A stretch of 64,000 bases of DNA. Origin: Paragonimus westermani (taxonomy: Eukaryota; Platyhelminthes; Trematoda; Plagiorchiida; Troglotrematidae). Location of the stretch: the NCBI GenBank assembly GCA_008508345.1, contig QNGE01000274.1, positions 1 to 64,000 of the forward strand, given 5' to 3'. How positions within the stretch are numbered: position 1 is the stretch's first letter; each line of letters starts with the position of its first letter. The position numbers and the translations under genes were made by a program. Positions 9,196-22,960 of this stretch are shown piece after piece. The notes below the pieces were generated by a model, which saw only the letters and a program-made list of their open reading frames with translations, made no database searches and was not told where the DNA came from.

Positions 9196-12100
9196 TGTAT
9201 GTATTTGGATGACCTGCATGTACAAAGTGAAACTTGTGTAATTCGTCAGCTAAGTAGGCTAATGTGGATGCTCAAATTTAGGTGTAAGAGAAGAAAAATT
9301 TTATTTAAAGATTTGCAAGGTGACGGTTAAGTCGGTTGTGCATTTGCGTTAAGTGCTTTATGGTGTGGTTCACAGAAACGCTAAAATATTCTGAATATAG
9401 CACCTATTTAAGGTCTCTCAACGTGAGCTAATTCATAGAAAAAATCTGTTCATTTTTCAAATTTGATGTACGACTCAGTTTCATAGGTACTGAAGTAAAG
9501 TACAGCAGTCTGACATAATATCTTCAAGCATTAGACAGCAGCATGAGTCCGATTGTTCGTATGCTCAGTTAGACTGTGATTAAGTAGAACAATTAAATAT
9601 TTCAACAGTTCTATTGCTACTTTTAACCATCTACCCAGGAAAGTTACGGAGCGGAAGCCAATCTACTAACCTGATGTGAAGCATGACAAACGTAACCCAA
9701 TGTACTTCATGAAGTTTTTTTCACAGTAACAGATTAAAGGTTCATCTACGTCAAAGGCGTTAAACCAGAAAGTTAATTTTTATACACCTCAATAGAATAT
9801 AAATCGAGATAACAAAACCAGTTAGTAGTTAAGTCATACACAATGATATATATATCTGATAATATTATAACAATAATATAATTCGAGAATATGGTGGAAC
9901 ACTACTCAGTAAATAGCGCTTAAAAAGATTATTGCACTGAACCTATTTGATTGATTGAAAGGCACGCTACTAACATTTTGGCGAAGAAAAACGGATTACT
10001 GTATAAGGAAGTAATCAACAATATTCAAGGAATTACTTAAGCTTAAGTGATATAACATTGGTGATTACCGGCTCTGTACAATTGATTACACAAGATTTGA
10101 GTAGTATTGTTAGCTGACTTTGGAATCTGTAAAACGGTAGAATAGTGCAACCGACGTACGTGAATCTGTGGAAGAATTTCACGTAAGAGAATGTAAAATC
10201 TCTGAATGTGCCCCGGGGATTATTACCGTTCTTTTTGCTTGTATGAAAGAGAACTAAATATGGCCAAACTATTGTGACTTCTACAGTCATTGAGTGTACT
10301 CAGAAGGAACAAAGCATGGGGCGAAACTTGTCAAGTAACTGCGACGTTTGCTCCAAGAGTGCAGTTATCGTTAAACCGTTCTTGATGTGTCACCAACCAT
10401 GTGGCTACACCTATGCTGTCTATATTACTCTTCACTGATATATGATATCAGGCCAATCAGTAAACAAACCCATGTCATACGGTTTCCTCTCGTGTTAGTC
10501 CAGGTAAAAGCTTTGGGCGGCTTATGACCGATTGAAACTGGATACGCATTACATTCATACCGACGATACGAGACAGTCAACACTTAATTCTACCCTTGAT
10601 GAATACTTAAAATGTCAACGTTTTTTTCATTCTGTGGCCATCAACTAGTTATGACGGATGCGTAACACAACCTTCACTTTCTTACGATCAATCCGGTTTG
10701 GGCTGAAATAGGGGAAAAGTAGGACAACGATAAAAAGATATTCCAAGTTGAGGTTAAGTTTTTGATGGTGAAGGAATGTAATTCTCGGAATTTTGTAAAT
10801 TCTTTAGGCACTGAATAAAAGATGTTTCAGTGGTTGTTGAATATTAAAAATGCTGTGAGGACAATTTTCAAAATTTACTTCGTTACTTCGTTGTAAATGT
10901 GTTTTAGAGTAGACGGCAATAAAAAAACACAACCGAATTATAAATAAGTGACAGAAACCGCAGTTGAAACATATGTACGGTGGAATAACTCAACAAGGAA
11001 GTAAGTAAAACTCGGAAACGTTCGATAATGAACCTGGGTGATTGCAGCTCGTAGCATGATAATATCCGTTTACCGACTAAGTGAAATTATGCAGCAAAAT
11101 ATCTTCCTACCGCATACATTCTTTCAGACACACCGACATTCCTGAATGCAGTACCTTGCAGATTATATGTACTCATGTATGCGTCACCTTCCTCAAAAAT
11201 TCAACGCAGTGAAGACTCAAAATGATCATCATTTCACTGTGTTTACAGAAACTTATGACGAGTGCAATAGTTGTCCAGTCACAATTTAATTAACAGTTTG
11301 GTTTGGAGGCTGCATTATCTCAAAAATACGAGTATCGACATTTTAAATTTGTACCATGCTGCTGTTCTGAACTGCTTAGTCCATCACATTTGTGCAGTGT
11401 AGTTTGTTAAAACAGAATTGTAAATTAACACGTTTAATCGCTTAGACGAAATGAGCCAATCATGCGTAATAAAAAATTTACGGAACAACTGCAAACATGT
11501 TAGCATCAGAAGCAGGGAGAAAGTGTTCGACTTTCTGTTTAGATCTACACGTACCGTCATTCAAATATGATCATTCAAACTTGATTTTGAGGGTCTTTTC
11601 CGAAATAATTCTACGGCACTTACATTGTAATCACAGAACTGCGGTTATTCACTTGGGATTCAGAGCATGTGAGTTTCAGAACAGCTCCTGGTTTGATTAG
11701 TCGCATTTGCTAGAATCAAGAAGTTCTTTTCTTGATAAAAAGAAAAGTACTCCCGGTTTGTCCAATAATAAGATGCAAATCGAGTCGACTTTTAGGTATT
11801 TATAAATATTCTTTGGCATCCAAAACAATGATGCATGTTCAGATGGGATTATCGAAATATTTGACTGTAACGGCCATGCTGAATTTTATGAACTTTCAAT
11901 AGGTATGGGTAAAATTTTCATCTGTGATTGAATCTGGCAGTAAACACGCACTGTTTACTAAACAGGAAGGTCACATGAACCCAATTCTGTCTATAATGTA
12001 CACGCAGTTCTTACATTCTGTATAGCAAATATTGACAGGCCTTCCGGGCACAAAGCATTCTTATGCTTTGTGAAAAGTTTTGTTGACAGTTGAGCAACCA

Positions 12101-13613
12101 CACGCAAAAACGCAAGTTAATCAAGCTGAGTTTATGGCAACAGTTTTGTTAATAATTTGAACCATTTAACATAGTGGTTCATTGCTGATAATCTATCTAC
12201 CAAACATCAACTTTAAAACACGAAGGGCGTCAGAGATGAAGAAGATGTTGTTTATTATGCATCATCATTACCATCATTTCCAGCTCAAAGCCTTATGCTT
12301 GGGTCCTATGACTCAAGCTGCCATTGGTTTCAGTAGTAGACTACACCGTATTTGAGTAATAAACAAGTACCACTACCAGAAGAATGAAAAGGGCGTAGAA
12401 TAAAAAGCGGTAAAGAAACATGAAAGTCAACAGCTTCACGGATACATGTTTCACGCTGACTGCGGCACGTAGCTATGTAAGACAATGTTTTGAGCCAGTT
12501 TTTTAGGTTGCCACGAACTCTCCAATTAAGTATACAGTGTTCATTTACCGTGTTGAGCGGTAGGTCAAAGTTTTCAAAACCTGTGACCGCGTCATCAGCT
12601 CATCGTTTGGCAATTTTTATTACGGTTATCAATCACAAAGAGCAACGCCCAGTGCGGTGTAGGTGGCCAAATTGCAAAGACTGTGCATTACCTTGGTCAT
12701 CAATCCCGAACTTGCACGTTTTCCAAATATTGGCCGAGTGACTGCCAGGTTGCATACAACCTCAGCCCGATTGAAATTGGCCTGCCGGCAGTGACAAGAT
12801 AGTCTAAGGCCTAGATTCCAGATGAACCTCTCGCACAAATGGATCATACTTCTAAACAAGAGAGCAAAACTGGGCGCACACATGGATTGTAACCCCAGTC
12901 TTCAGTCGATGATCAGATGTTTTGCGAAGCCAAAATTGGAGGAGATTTAAGTACGCACTGCATACTCTGATCTTCCTTTTGCACACCTTAACAGCGATAG
13001 CAAAAGTTGATGAGATGACCCGTGTAGCGTAATGTGTATGTTATCTGAAAAAAGAATAAATAAAACAATGTTGTCCACGTACTCAATGTTAGTTGGGTTA
13101 CTATCTGATGGAAAATCCATCGCAAGATTTTCGAAATTTCCAGTGAATCTCCCAGAAGGTTATCCGGCATATAAATGGGAAGAAAAAGGGAGATCAAACA
13201 TCCATGTAGAGCAGTTTATGAAGTGAAGAACGCTCAAGATAGACGCTTCTAATCGTGAACTCGCCTATCAAGATGAGCATATAACGAATTCATTGAACTG
13301 ACTTACTGAAATGACACAATGTCCTATCACGTCTTCAACGGTATCCAACTGAGAAGATTACAACATACTTTCGTAGACATACTCGAAACCACTGCTGCAC
13401 TTTACAAATTTCGTTGTGATCTTAAGAAGTGGGTTGTATTGTTGAGGCTAGATATAACACTTTCAGTATAATGTTTGGCCTCTCACCGGTTTTATGGTTA
13501 GCCTCGTAAATTTTAGGAGACGTTATTGTGGGTGCTTTTGTAGCAGTATTGTGGAGCTGCATGTAGCCGAATGAGCGTCAAGAGTGCTTAAAGTCTGTTT
13601 TCACCCTTTTCAG
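9196..13613. other. A+T-rich DNA, no feature recognised
   Basis: Long, low-complexity-leaning A+T-rich sequence, possibly GPCR intron. No SINE, LINE or coding motif was recognised. An open frame at 13,032-13,226 (plus) looks protein-like in composition but has no donor site or family motif. Confidence 0.4.
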
Positions 13614-13768
13614 GGAAAACCTAGAAGTCGGTAAAACAAACAATGTCAAACTGCGGTTGAACAGTTTGCCAGGTGCACTTCATTTGAATGCCGAATCCAT
13701 GAAAATTGGCTTCCTTCTTACTGTCTTCACCACTCGTAAAGTATATTTCAATTTCACGTTCTTGTTTA
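13614..13768 (+). CDS. Weak exon candidate
   Basis: A long pyrimidine tract ending in TTTTCAG precedes 155 bases that stay open in one frame (one base, 51 codons, one base) up to a perfect GTAAGT donor at 13,769. The peptide contains TNNVKLRLNSLPGALHLNA and a hydrophobic stretch rich in Phe. I recognise no domain. Such acceptor-donor pairs arise by chance in tens of kilobases, so this is only a candidate; it would lie on the strand of the GPCR gene, but its peptide does not match helix 3. Confidence 0.18.
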
Positions 13769-16700
13769 GTAAGTCTGTCTGGACGGCCTTTCTAACTCAA
13801 CACCCCCCGAACCTTTTATAATTCTTTGGGTATAATGCCTGACATGCACTTCTTTATCGGTGAGGCAGAACAGCACGTTTTGTTTCTGCCGCAGTGGAAC
13901 AAAGCTCAGAAAGTGAGTGTGCTATCTCTTCTAAGTCTTGTTCTTATGAATGGATTCTTCGATGGATCGGCACATTTTGCGGTACATTTCTGCACAAAGG
14001 AAAGATAACTTGCCTTTTAATTTGGTATCCAGACAGAACACTATGGCTTGCCCTATGCGATTTAAGCAGAAGAACCTAGGTATCAATAACTTCTTTGACC
14101 ACGTCGAATCTGTGGTCTACATGGCCGATATAGAACAAGATTTGGGAAGCTGCGGCTCGTAACTGTTTAACCTTCATGGTGGCTGTGTACATGTCTTGAT
14201 ATAACGGGCCACGTGGAGTCATCACGACTGTCACAACTTTCTTTCTATATACATTGCCTTTGAAGTGAAGATGAGTGCCGTATACACAAACTAACGTTAA
14301 TGATTTAAACTATTTACTCGGAATACTAATGTCTATTTGATTCTACTGAACTGCGTTGCATAAACCCAGTGAATCACTTGTAAATCTGTACCTCCGGATA
14401 AAGATGAGCGAAATCAACCATTTATATCTCTGACTTCTCATGAAGGCCCGGATGGGTCAACATAAAGACATATTAATGTAGTGGTTGGGAAGAAAACGAT
14501 TTTTTAAGATCAGTTTGCAGATTTCAATCGGTATATTACTGCTATTGATCAGTAGTGACCTAATGAATATCCATTCTACAAAAGTTAGGTGACACCAGAT
14601 AGCACAACAAAATTATCAAACAAACGCTATTCATATGACCTTATTTGTCGTTTTGTTTTACAAAGTTTTAGTCTTACAAAATAAGACAAACGTCAATCTT
14701 GTTACAAACCTTAACGAAACCCTCACCTGAAGGAAGTGTATTCGTTTCCGCGTATTATCTCTTACAAAAAGACACCAAGAGAGTTGGGTGGAGAGCGCAG
14801 TGGACAAACCCCATATAACGGACAATAATGCTGTAAAACAGGAAAGATCACTCGAAGTGAACAAATTTTCGTTTGTTCCTAGAACTTTGTTGGTATTTGT
14901 TCACTTACCTCGGTCAAACTGACCTCAAGTCCACCATCGTACCAAACTGGAACTTGATTTTATGCAACAAGAAGTTACATACAGCGCGGTTATTCAAATT
15001 GACCCTCAGTAAAATGCCTTTAGATGCCTTCTTTTCGAGGAAAACAATGTTAAGTGAAATGTTGCTCCGAATCGTTAGGCACATTCATTGACTGTCAGCT
15101 GCTCACAAGCCAGTTAACCTCTGACCTAACGAGGATAACACTGATGGGTCAAATGCTCACTGTGTAATATATTCTTTAATGCGTAAAGCTATCTATCTAA
15201 ACCAATTTTTCGTTTCACTGATAGAAAAAATATGGAGGAAGGCTACAGAATGTTTCTCAGTCTGTTCCACACCTCAGTATTTTTAAACTGGACGATTTAA
15301 CCGCAGAGTATTAGACTAGCTTCCTGTAGTGTAGCAAACAGGGCCGGTCAGACCAAAGCTTTGAGCTTTGAAAATCGAAACTTTCAAAGTTGGTTGGATA
15401 CTCTGTGTAGTTAGGCTTTGTTTGTAAATGCACTTTTTTCACATACACACACACTCAGTAGTATCATAATTCTGCGTAATAATTCAGTCTGCGCTCATGA
15501 GAACCGTTTCTGATATTAGGCATAATCATTGGTCTTCTGTTTGCAAAACAATACCGACCTATTCGCAGAGTTTGTCCGATAACATGTAACCATTTCGGGT
15601 CGCTTACTGGTTGAATGTCTAGCTAGGCCTGATAATAAGTCATCGCATTCAGAATTGCTGAAGTGCTAGACAGTGCTGTGAATATTAACCTAATTTAACT
15701 TCTGATTAGTTTATTTTATTGCTGAAAATGAAATACGTCAAACAAAACTGCATGATGCTTATCGATAGATCGCCTTTGTCGAGTGATAAACTTGTTAAAA
15801 CGAATATCACATTGATCAATTCGGTGATGGAATTCGATAAAAACTGGATAGTTGTAGCTGGCGGAAGCAATACAGAAACATTACACGTGCAGATGGGTTA
15901 AAGTGCTGTTCATTAAGTTTTGCCGTAGAAAGTGTTGTTCAGGTACAGGCGACTGAGAACACAGTTAACTGAACCGAAAATGTATCGTAAGAGGAGAATG
16001 GATTAAACTAAAAGTTCACCGTCCACTTTAGTTTCAAATTTCCGACATACAAGTCCTCAATGTATACAAGTTTACTTGGGATGTGTAATATGATCCTCAC
16101 ATTTAGACGGGGTCAACTTGTTGGCATTATTTCATTCAGTGATATTCAACAGAGTGCGCAGAATTTAAATTATCGTACATTCATAATTCTTGAGGTTATT
16201 CCCAGTTGGAACACCATCCATCCTACCAAATAATCCCCAATGCTTAGTGCTTAATCGGAATTTTCGATGCTAAAAGACGATAAGAATGGTTTTGAATGCA
16301 TTACAAGCCTAAGTCGACCGAGTGTCCGAAAAGACGGTCAGAACCAATTTGGTACATCTAATTAAGATAATCAAGTTGAAATATGAACCAAGTCAACGGT
16401 TCAGCTAATCAGTTGTTCATCGATTGATAGGGTTGCCGTTTTAATACAAACATGTTTGACACGTAAAGTGATGATGACGTTCAGATAAATTATAATCAGT
16501 CAAGATGTGAAATCTCATAAATGAAGCCGTCAACTCGCATTCGTTTTTTTGAATCGTTCCGCATTTTTCAAATGTACAAGGCCGGAAGACGATAGAAATT
16601 GGTGTACAATATTCCACTGTTCATTTTGGTTTGTTCAGTTTAACAAAATTTCCACACTAAGAGTTAAATGGTCAACAAACTCAGCTTAAAACCAAATGGC

Positions 16701-18420
16701 GTTGTAAGGTTTGGTTAAAAGTGCTTTTTTCTTAGCTAACGTATGCAGATACCTCATGGGAGAATAAGGTACATGAACAATTCCGAAAGCTCATCAAGTG
16801 GCTAATTAAAACATTGGTTAATCTTGAGGGAGTTTGTTTGCATCATTCTGGAAGTGGGTTCGGCATCTGAAGGACTACGTGCAAGCGATCAGAGTTGAAG
16901 GTTCAAGTCTGGATGACAGAACATTCAATCCGTCATAGTGGATAATATTGCACGTTTTTGTAACGTATTACGTATCAAGCTCTTTGCACCTGATATCGGT
17001 TGTATCCCTTGGACTCCGAATATCTTTATCAAATTCACTTTAAGGTTACGCCAAAAGAGCACCCTGTCTTTGCTCAAAGTGCATTTGATCAAGAAGTGTC
17101 TGTGGGTATCACTGTATGCTAAAAGTAAGACTGAAAACACTTTGAATGTTTTATCAACACTTCGTACTACAGTTTCATAACAATTTACTAGAGACTACAA
17201 AAAACCGCAAGACAACTAACCTTGAGAAGTTCTATCTTGAACAAACTACACGCAGCTGAACGGCCCAAGAACTTAATATCCATAAGGCGTGAGTATATAA
17301 AAAACAATTGCATGATGATCTCATCGCAACAAACTCCAGTTTTCATTAGTCTAGCTCCTATAGAGAAGTCCATAGTTAGTATTATAAATTTTGGAATTTG
17401 TCCAAATCCGCCACAACGACTTCGATTCATAAGCTTTAAGATTCAACTAATGATAAAAACAGGTCAATGTTATAAGCAACTTAGTTGCTCGTACACCATT
17501 TCGTTTTAATGATTAGGCAAGTTATATCGGTCAAATTACCAGATTATTAAACTAACTTGCTCTTGAATCCTAACGGACGAGACGAAACTTTTGAAATAAC
17601 AGCTTGTTCTCAAGAGTACACTTTATGGCTCACCCTGTTCATTACTGACGACTAATCTAATTGACCGTCATGAGTTTGACTCCTTACAGTGGAGATTTTC
17701 TGTCCCGTGAAGTCGTTCTTTCAAGTTCAACGTATGTGGTATTGCGGCAGGTCAATATTAATTAATGTTGTAGGTATTTAATGTCACTAAACTTCAGAAG
17801 TCTGTCAAGGCAGCTTACTACCTCGATTTTTCAGTCCAAATTATTGAGCCGGAATATGAGATGAGGTGGTCTGGTGACCCCATAGTTCACACATTCAACA
17901 CATACTTTACACATACACTACTACCCCATTCAGTATCGCTGTACTGTTATGTAAGTGTTTTGGCTGAGTATCCTGGCCGTTTGAGTAAATAAAACTACTT
18001 GGTGCTTCTGTGAGTAACTGAGAAAACACGGTACACGTGATCTTTACCCAATATGGATAGATCTTCCTCACGAAGTTTCTCATGCATGGTTACCTGTGTT
18101 TAAATTTTTCCTGGTCGGTTTCAAAATAAATCCACTGAACTCAATATGTTCAGCCAAAAGCATTACAGCAGTCAGTGATCGATTCATGTGTTGATTACGA
18201 ACTGACGGTTGACACATCTCATTTCCTTAATTTCCACGGACGATTGGAACATGCCTGCAATTCGAGGTGATGGGGCTCATTTGAAATATTAGCAATCACT
18301 TAGAAAAATCGATTTCTTGAGCACAGTACCATGTGTTGGACTTGAGTGAAATTATTACGTGAAAATTTATTCCAGTGACACTAATGAATGAAGTTTACTT
18401 GCGGGAGTGAGTGAGAAATC
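13769..18420. other. No feature recognised
   Basis: Moderately A+T-rich DNA with chance frames only, such as those at 13,950-14,162 and 17,222-17,509. A B-box-like GGTTCAAGTC at 16,901-16,910 has no matching A box or tRNA fold. Confidence 0.4.
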
Positions 18421-18453
18421 AAAAGTAAACGCACCATCACTATCAAGGATCAT

Positions 18454-18573
18454 GTGAATGCCGTTTATCAGGACAACAACAGTAAATCGTTCCAGTCCTT
18501 CGGGATAGGCGATCACCCCCTAATGTACGTCTGTGAAGATGCAGCAGGCGGGAACAAATCCAAAATGATTCAT
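18454..18573 (+). CDS. Weak exon candidate
   Basis: A frame that opens after a stop near 18,410 runs to a GTAAGA donor at 18,574. Its peptide (SKSFQSFGIGDHPLMYVCED near the middle) has a balanced, protein-like composition but no domain that I know. No convincing acceptor with a pyrimidine tract is present, so the left boundary given is arbitrary. Confidence 0.18.
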
Positions 18574-18789
18574 GTAAGACGTGGTTGTCGAATCCGTGTA
18601 GAGTGGGTGCTGAAAATCAGCCCGTTAGTTTTTAACCCAAAGTATAAGTTGTGTGTGCCCACAACCAACTACTGAGCCTGTTGATTGTTCATCTCATAAC
18701 AGTTATGGTGACCAGACTTTGGGAACTGTCTTCCGTGGTAGAGCACCTTAACTGCCTACCTAATTTTCCCTTAGAGAAGCAAGGAGACG

Positions 18790-19440
18790 AGATTAGATGT
18801 TGGTTTGTTTAACGTAAGGATGCACATCATTAAGGACACAATACTGTTCTAAAACAGGCACTTTGGAGGGGGTAAACTGCGGCGTGCTAGTAACGGTTAT
18901 CCGACGTGATACGGGCTAGAGAGAAGATTTAAACTGATGGTCACTGATTACTCAGGCAGAATATAACTGTACCCGACCGGAACACAATACCCATTCTCAC
19001 AGACGATAGCAAAGTTATGGGAAAAGCGTGTGAAAATTTCACTCTGGAGCGATTCAGTCAACTTACAAATCTACTGCAGACCATCGCGTAGAAACTTGGA
19101 ACGACGAACCTCCTAGTGACAGATTTTAACGATGGACTACCGGAGGAGTCGTGGGACTCATAGTGTACTCTTGTCCAGGCAGGCTAGCAGTTTCAGTTCC
19201 GTTTTTAAGGAACCACGTCTCTGAGATTAGCAAACTCTTGAGGACAAGGTTAACTTTGATTGGTTACCAGCTAATTTCCTCTCAGTAACTAGGAACGAAA
19301 TACGGAGAGACCACTCTTCTATACTTAAATTCCAACAATGAAGCCTAGTTTGTCAGCAGAACCTAGTCTAATCTGGGGCTGCTTATTACAGGACATGCAG
19401 TTAAACTTATTCGTCAAGGCTCACTTCGTTATCGTGATTT
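18790..19440 (+). mobile_element. Possible LINE endonuclease remnant
   Basis: Two fragments at suitable spacing look like the end of an APE-type endonuclease: LLVTDFNDGLPEESWDS at about 19,110-19,165 (like the GDFN motif, with Gly lost) and RNEIRRDHSSILKFQQ at about 19,290-19,340 (like the SDH motif before the domain end). Everything between is broken by stops. The assignment is tentative; it would be a CR1-like element in plus orientation. Confidence 0.3.
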
Positions 19441-22093
19441 GAACTTTAATCCACTGACAAGTTGCTGCGTTAACCAGAAATGAAGTTGTTCCAACAGTTC
19501 TCACGACACATTATCGCAAATTAACAGGTCTCTATACCTCTGTGTATATGCATCTGTTTGTATTTTCTCGTTTGCCTGTACGTCTATCATTGTTGTCAGT
19601 GTGTTGCTTCAGTGCTTCAGCATGTTATACGCTAGTGACCTTTACTATTCAGTTTATCTCCTTGCAAAATTCTCTCTCCCCAAAGGCCCCAAAACAGGAA
19701 AGTACAAATCTTTGTTGTCATTTTCTGTGCAAAAGTATGAACTTGTCACTTTGTGAGCTGCCCCTCAAAAAAGATAGCTCCACGCAATGGAGTGTGTTCA
19801 CGGAAGCCAGCACCATCTCAACGGTGGTATTATGGAAGTGATGTTCTAAACACTGACCCACGATGGGAACAATCATTTTGGTTCGGCATGTTGGTTTAAC
19901 AAAAACGTTGCTGTAACATACGATAGTATAAATGTGATCGGTACTATTATGTTCAGAAACGACTTCGTGTTTCGTGAGAGTTTTCTGATTTTCAAAGGTT
20001 GCATCAAAGTGATAAGCTGTTTATCAGAGCGTGGCAGCCGATGAGAGGTTTGCACCCTCAAACTTAATGCACAGGTGAATGCACTTTTGAAACTGTCATA
20101 GTCTTGTTACTACGTAACGTAAACTCCATCTGGTTAGATAGATTTACAAAAAGATACATTTGAACTATCCGAGGTCATCATGAGGTTCTTTTTACGCATC
20201 AATAATGTAATCTACGGTTATGAGCTAAACTAGTGAAAATTCCACTTGACTGAACAGTGTCTTTGTTACTGACAAGACTTAATAAAAACGAGAGGATTTG
20301 AAAGTAGCGTGAAGTCAAGTTTGACAAGTCAAGTTCAAATGCTTTATACAAATATGTCACAGCTGCGTGAAGTATAGTCTATACGTTATCAACATAGCTT
20401 GATACTTATGTTGCTTTCAGTAATTATTTTCCCCAACTAATAAGAAAATCGGCGGCCAAATTTAGTCAGTTTTGATGGGCTACGTCTCAAGCACGAAACC
20501 GGTAGGTTGCTAACAGTAAGTTTTAGTTGAGTGACTACTTTTGGCAATAATAATTTTACATAACTTCCCACACACAAGACTGATCAAAAGAGACTAGTAT
20601 CGAAGAAGACAACTGCTTTGTGAGGACAATGAAATGGGTCCACCGCTTTCACTTGCACCCTGGAAGAGTTTAATAATTTATGATGACCTTTAAGTAACAT
20701 ATCGAATCGATTTAGAAATTTCAGGTGTGTACACTCTGCAAGAAAGAAGCACAATACACTAGAGTGGGTCAGGTAAGGAAGTGCTGTATTTTTCGAGTAA
20801 AACTGAAAAAATAGTCGGGATACATTGTGCGCCACCAAGAGGGATGATTTAGTATGCGCACCGAGATCGGTCAGCCATCTACAGTGCCATCCAAGCCGTC
20901 GACTGTTACAGGGTAGGAATGGTTTTCACGTGCACAGCGTACCAGATAAATGGGAAAAATTAGTGACTGATTTCGCCTATCGTTACCTCCTGGAATTCTA
21001 TTCGGTGCCTCTGGTTGGTCAGCATACGCTCTTAGTTATTGTGAACAGGAAGTCCCACACTCCGTCTCCCTAGTTCACACCATAGCATACAAACCTGATT
21101 CTCTTCACATCTATAGTGTTGTTCACAGTTACTCCAAAGTGGAAATTTGTTGAACTTTATCGTTTGGCTAGGAAGAGAAGTTGAACATCTTAATACCTTT
21201 GGTGACCTAAACCACTCATTGGGCAGAGCTCGCATGAACTGTTCGTGATCTATATCCACATGATGGGAAGAATATAACTACAAAAAATGAAGACTTATTA
21301 GGCATGGCGGGCCACAGTATACGTTGATAGTAAGAAGGGAATCTTTATTTCAGTGTATTTTGTTAACCTTAGGTCTGACGCATTTTTGTAAATGTGTAAT
21401 AAGGTGGAGACATGCAAAAGCTGACATCACTGTATGAACTAATGTACACGAATTTATGTTCCACTGAGTGAAATTATGAGGATCAAATCTGATAACACAT
21501 TAGTGATCTGAACGCCTGACAAAAAATGTGAATAGTCCGCAAGTAACCAATGTTTAAAATATAGCACGGGACAGTGTGCAACAATATTAAATATAGAGCG
21601 ACCTCCGGAGTGTTTATCGATTATTTTTGGTTGTCGAAATTCAGATGAATAATTCACAAACGGCTGCATCACACATTTTGCTCTCATTTAATCTGACAAA
21701 ATGCGGATGACTTGTTGGGTTTAACGGTGATAGCATGGGTTAAAATTACAAATGTCCTAATATCATCAACTGATACAATGTAGAAATATGACTAACATGT
21801 GAGCAACTGGGGAATTTCTCGAAATAACTCGGGAATCATGAAAATGTCTAGTATATTCTGTTGATGTGGGATTTGTCGAAATTCATTTAGTACGTTCTTC
21901 GTTTTGTGCTTTGTACGATGCAAAGCGTTGAATTTGTTGAAGCATGGTTTGTTTGTTTGCAGAGAGCTGACCTTAAATGTAGCTTTATTTGCCGTTGCTC
22001 TATGCAGTAAACAGTCATGGTGCATATTGTACCAGGACTGCGTAGAAACTGTCTTTTTTTCAAAACTATCAGTGTTTACCTACTAAAGCTTAC
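19441..22093. other. No feature recognised
   Basis: Chance frames only. A pyrimidine-rich TTTTTTCAG occurs on the minus strand near 20,806 with an open frame behind it, but no donor or motif supports an exon. Confidence 0.35.
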
Positions 22094-22444
22094 CTTCTTG
22101 GTATTGATTGGCATACTGTTGCCTTCATCTATGACTGATTGTTTCACCGAGCTCGTTTCCTGTAGTCTGGTAACAATTTGTGAACTCATGTTTGGCTGAT
22201 CCATTTTAAAAGTTTTTTCTGTTAGATGATTTATGTGTCTAGTTAATTTGCATTGTAGATGAGACAACACATTTACTGTAATTTTGACAAATAGTACCTT
22301 ATAGATTCCAATCTTTTCGATCGTGTTTCCTGAAGTTTTCCGGTTAACCCGACCATCGGAATAAACAACATGGGAATTGTCGATCACGTCAAGAGCGTGT
22401 TGACAGCTGGTACACCAATATATCTCCTTAGTTTTTGTTATGCT
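22094..22444 (-). CDS. Candidate coding exon with a WCxxC motif
   Basis: On the minus strand a frame of 117 codons is open between an AG at 22,445 and a GTAAGC donor at 22,093; a second possible donor, GTACTA, lies in the same frame at 22,297. The peptide begins with EIYWCTSCQHALDVID and then VVYSDGRVNRKTSGNTIEK, and ends with a Ser/Gln-rich part and INTKK. The WCxxC pair could belong to a zinc-binding motif, but no matching second pair is seen. No family recognised. Composition and the strong donor favour a real exon; the acceptor is weak in pyrimidines. Confidence 0.25.
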
Positions 22445-22597
22445 CTGGTAGTTTTGATGACTTGGACTTCAACGGTAGAGGAATGTCAGTATTGTTGACT
22501 GTATTACCTACGAATAATCGAACATGTTTTCTAATGTGCAAATTTAGTGCACTACTGACACTTCCTGTTTCAAAACTAAGGTAAAAACTACTGACGT

Positions 22598-22960
22598 TTA
22601 GATGTAGGCTGATACGTGGTATTTGAAAAAGTTCATGATTTTATTCAGTAAAACATCGGTGGATCGGTTAACGAGAATGTACGATGACATTGGGGTAACC
22701 TGCCGAAGAAGTCTGTGATCTAAAAAATGTCGCACATTGCATTTAACTCTTAATAGTTCTAAGAAGTATACAATACTGTGAGGGCCATGATCGCTTAAAT
22801 CTACCACGGTCACCTTAGAAAGGAAGGAGAAATCCGTAGACACTTTCACTTCTGAAAGTCTTGCAACAGTGGGAATGCGAATGCCGGAAGTCAAAAGAAT
22901 CAAATCGAAGAAAAAGCTAGCGAAGTAAATTCCAGGTGCGTTACAATGAAAAAAGAACAA
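22598..22960 (-). CDS. Candidate coding exon
   Basis: A 120-codon minus-strand frame lies just upstream, in reading direction, of the candidate at 22,094-22,444, so the two could belong to one gene. Possible acceptors are CTTCGCTAG near 22,917 and ACTTTCAG near 22,857; a possible donor, GTATCA, lies near 22,620. The peptide includes VTVVDLSDHGPHSIVYFLEL and an NRSTD glycosylation-type site. I recognise no domain, and the boundaries are uncertain. Confidence 0.2.
   Translation of the reverse strand: MFFFHCNAPGIYFASFFFDLILLTSGIRIPTVARLSEVKVSTDFSFLSKVTVVDLSDHGPHSIVYFLELLRVKCNVRHFLDHRLLRQVTPMSSYILVNRSTDVLLNKIMNFFKYHVSAYI

Noticed and set aside
16895..16925. B-box-like GGTTCAAGTC suggesting a tRNA or SINE
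   Set aside because: No A box at the right distance, no acceptor stem and no family tail.
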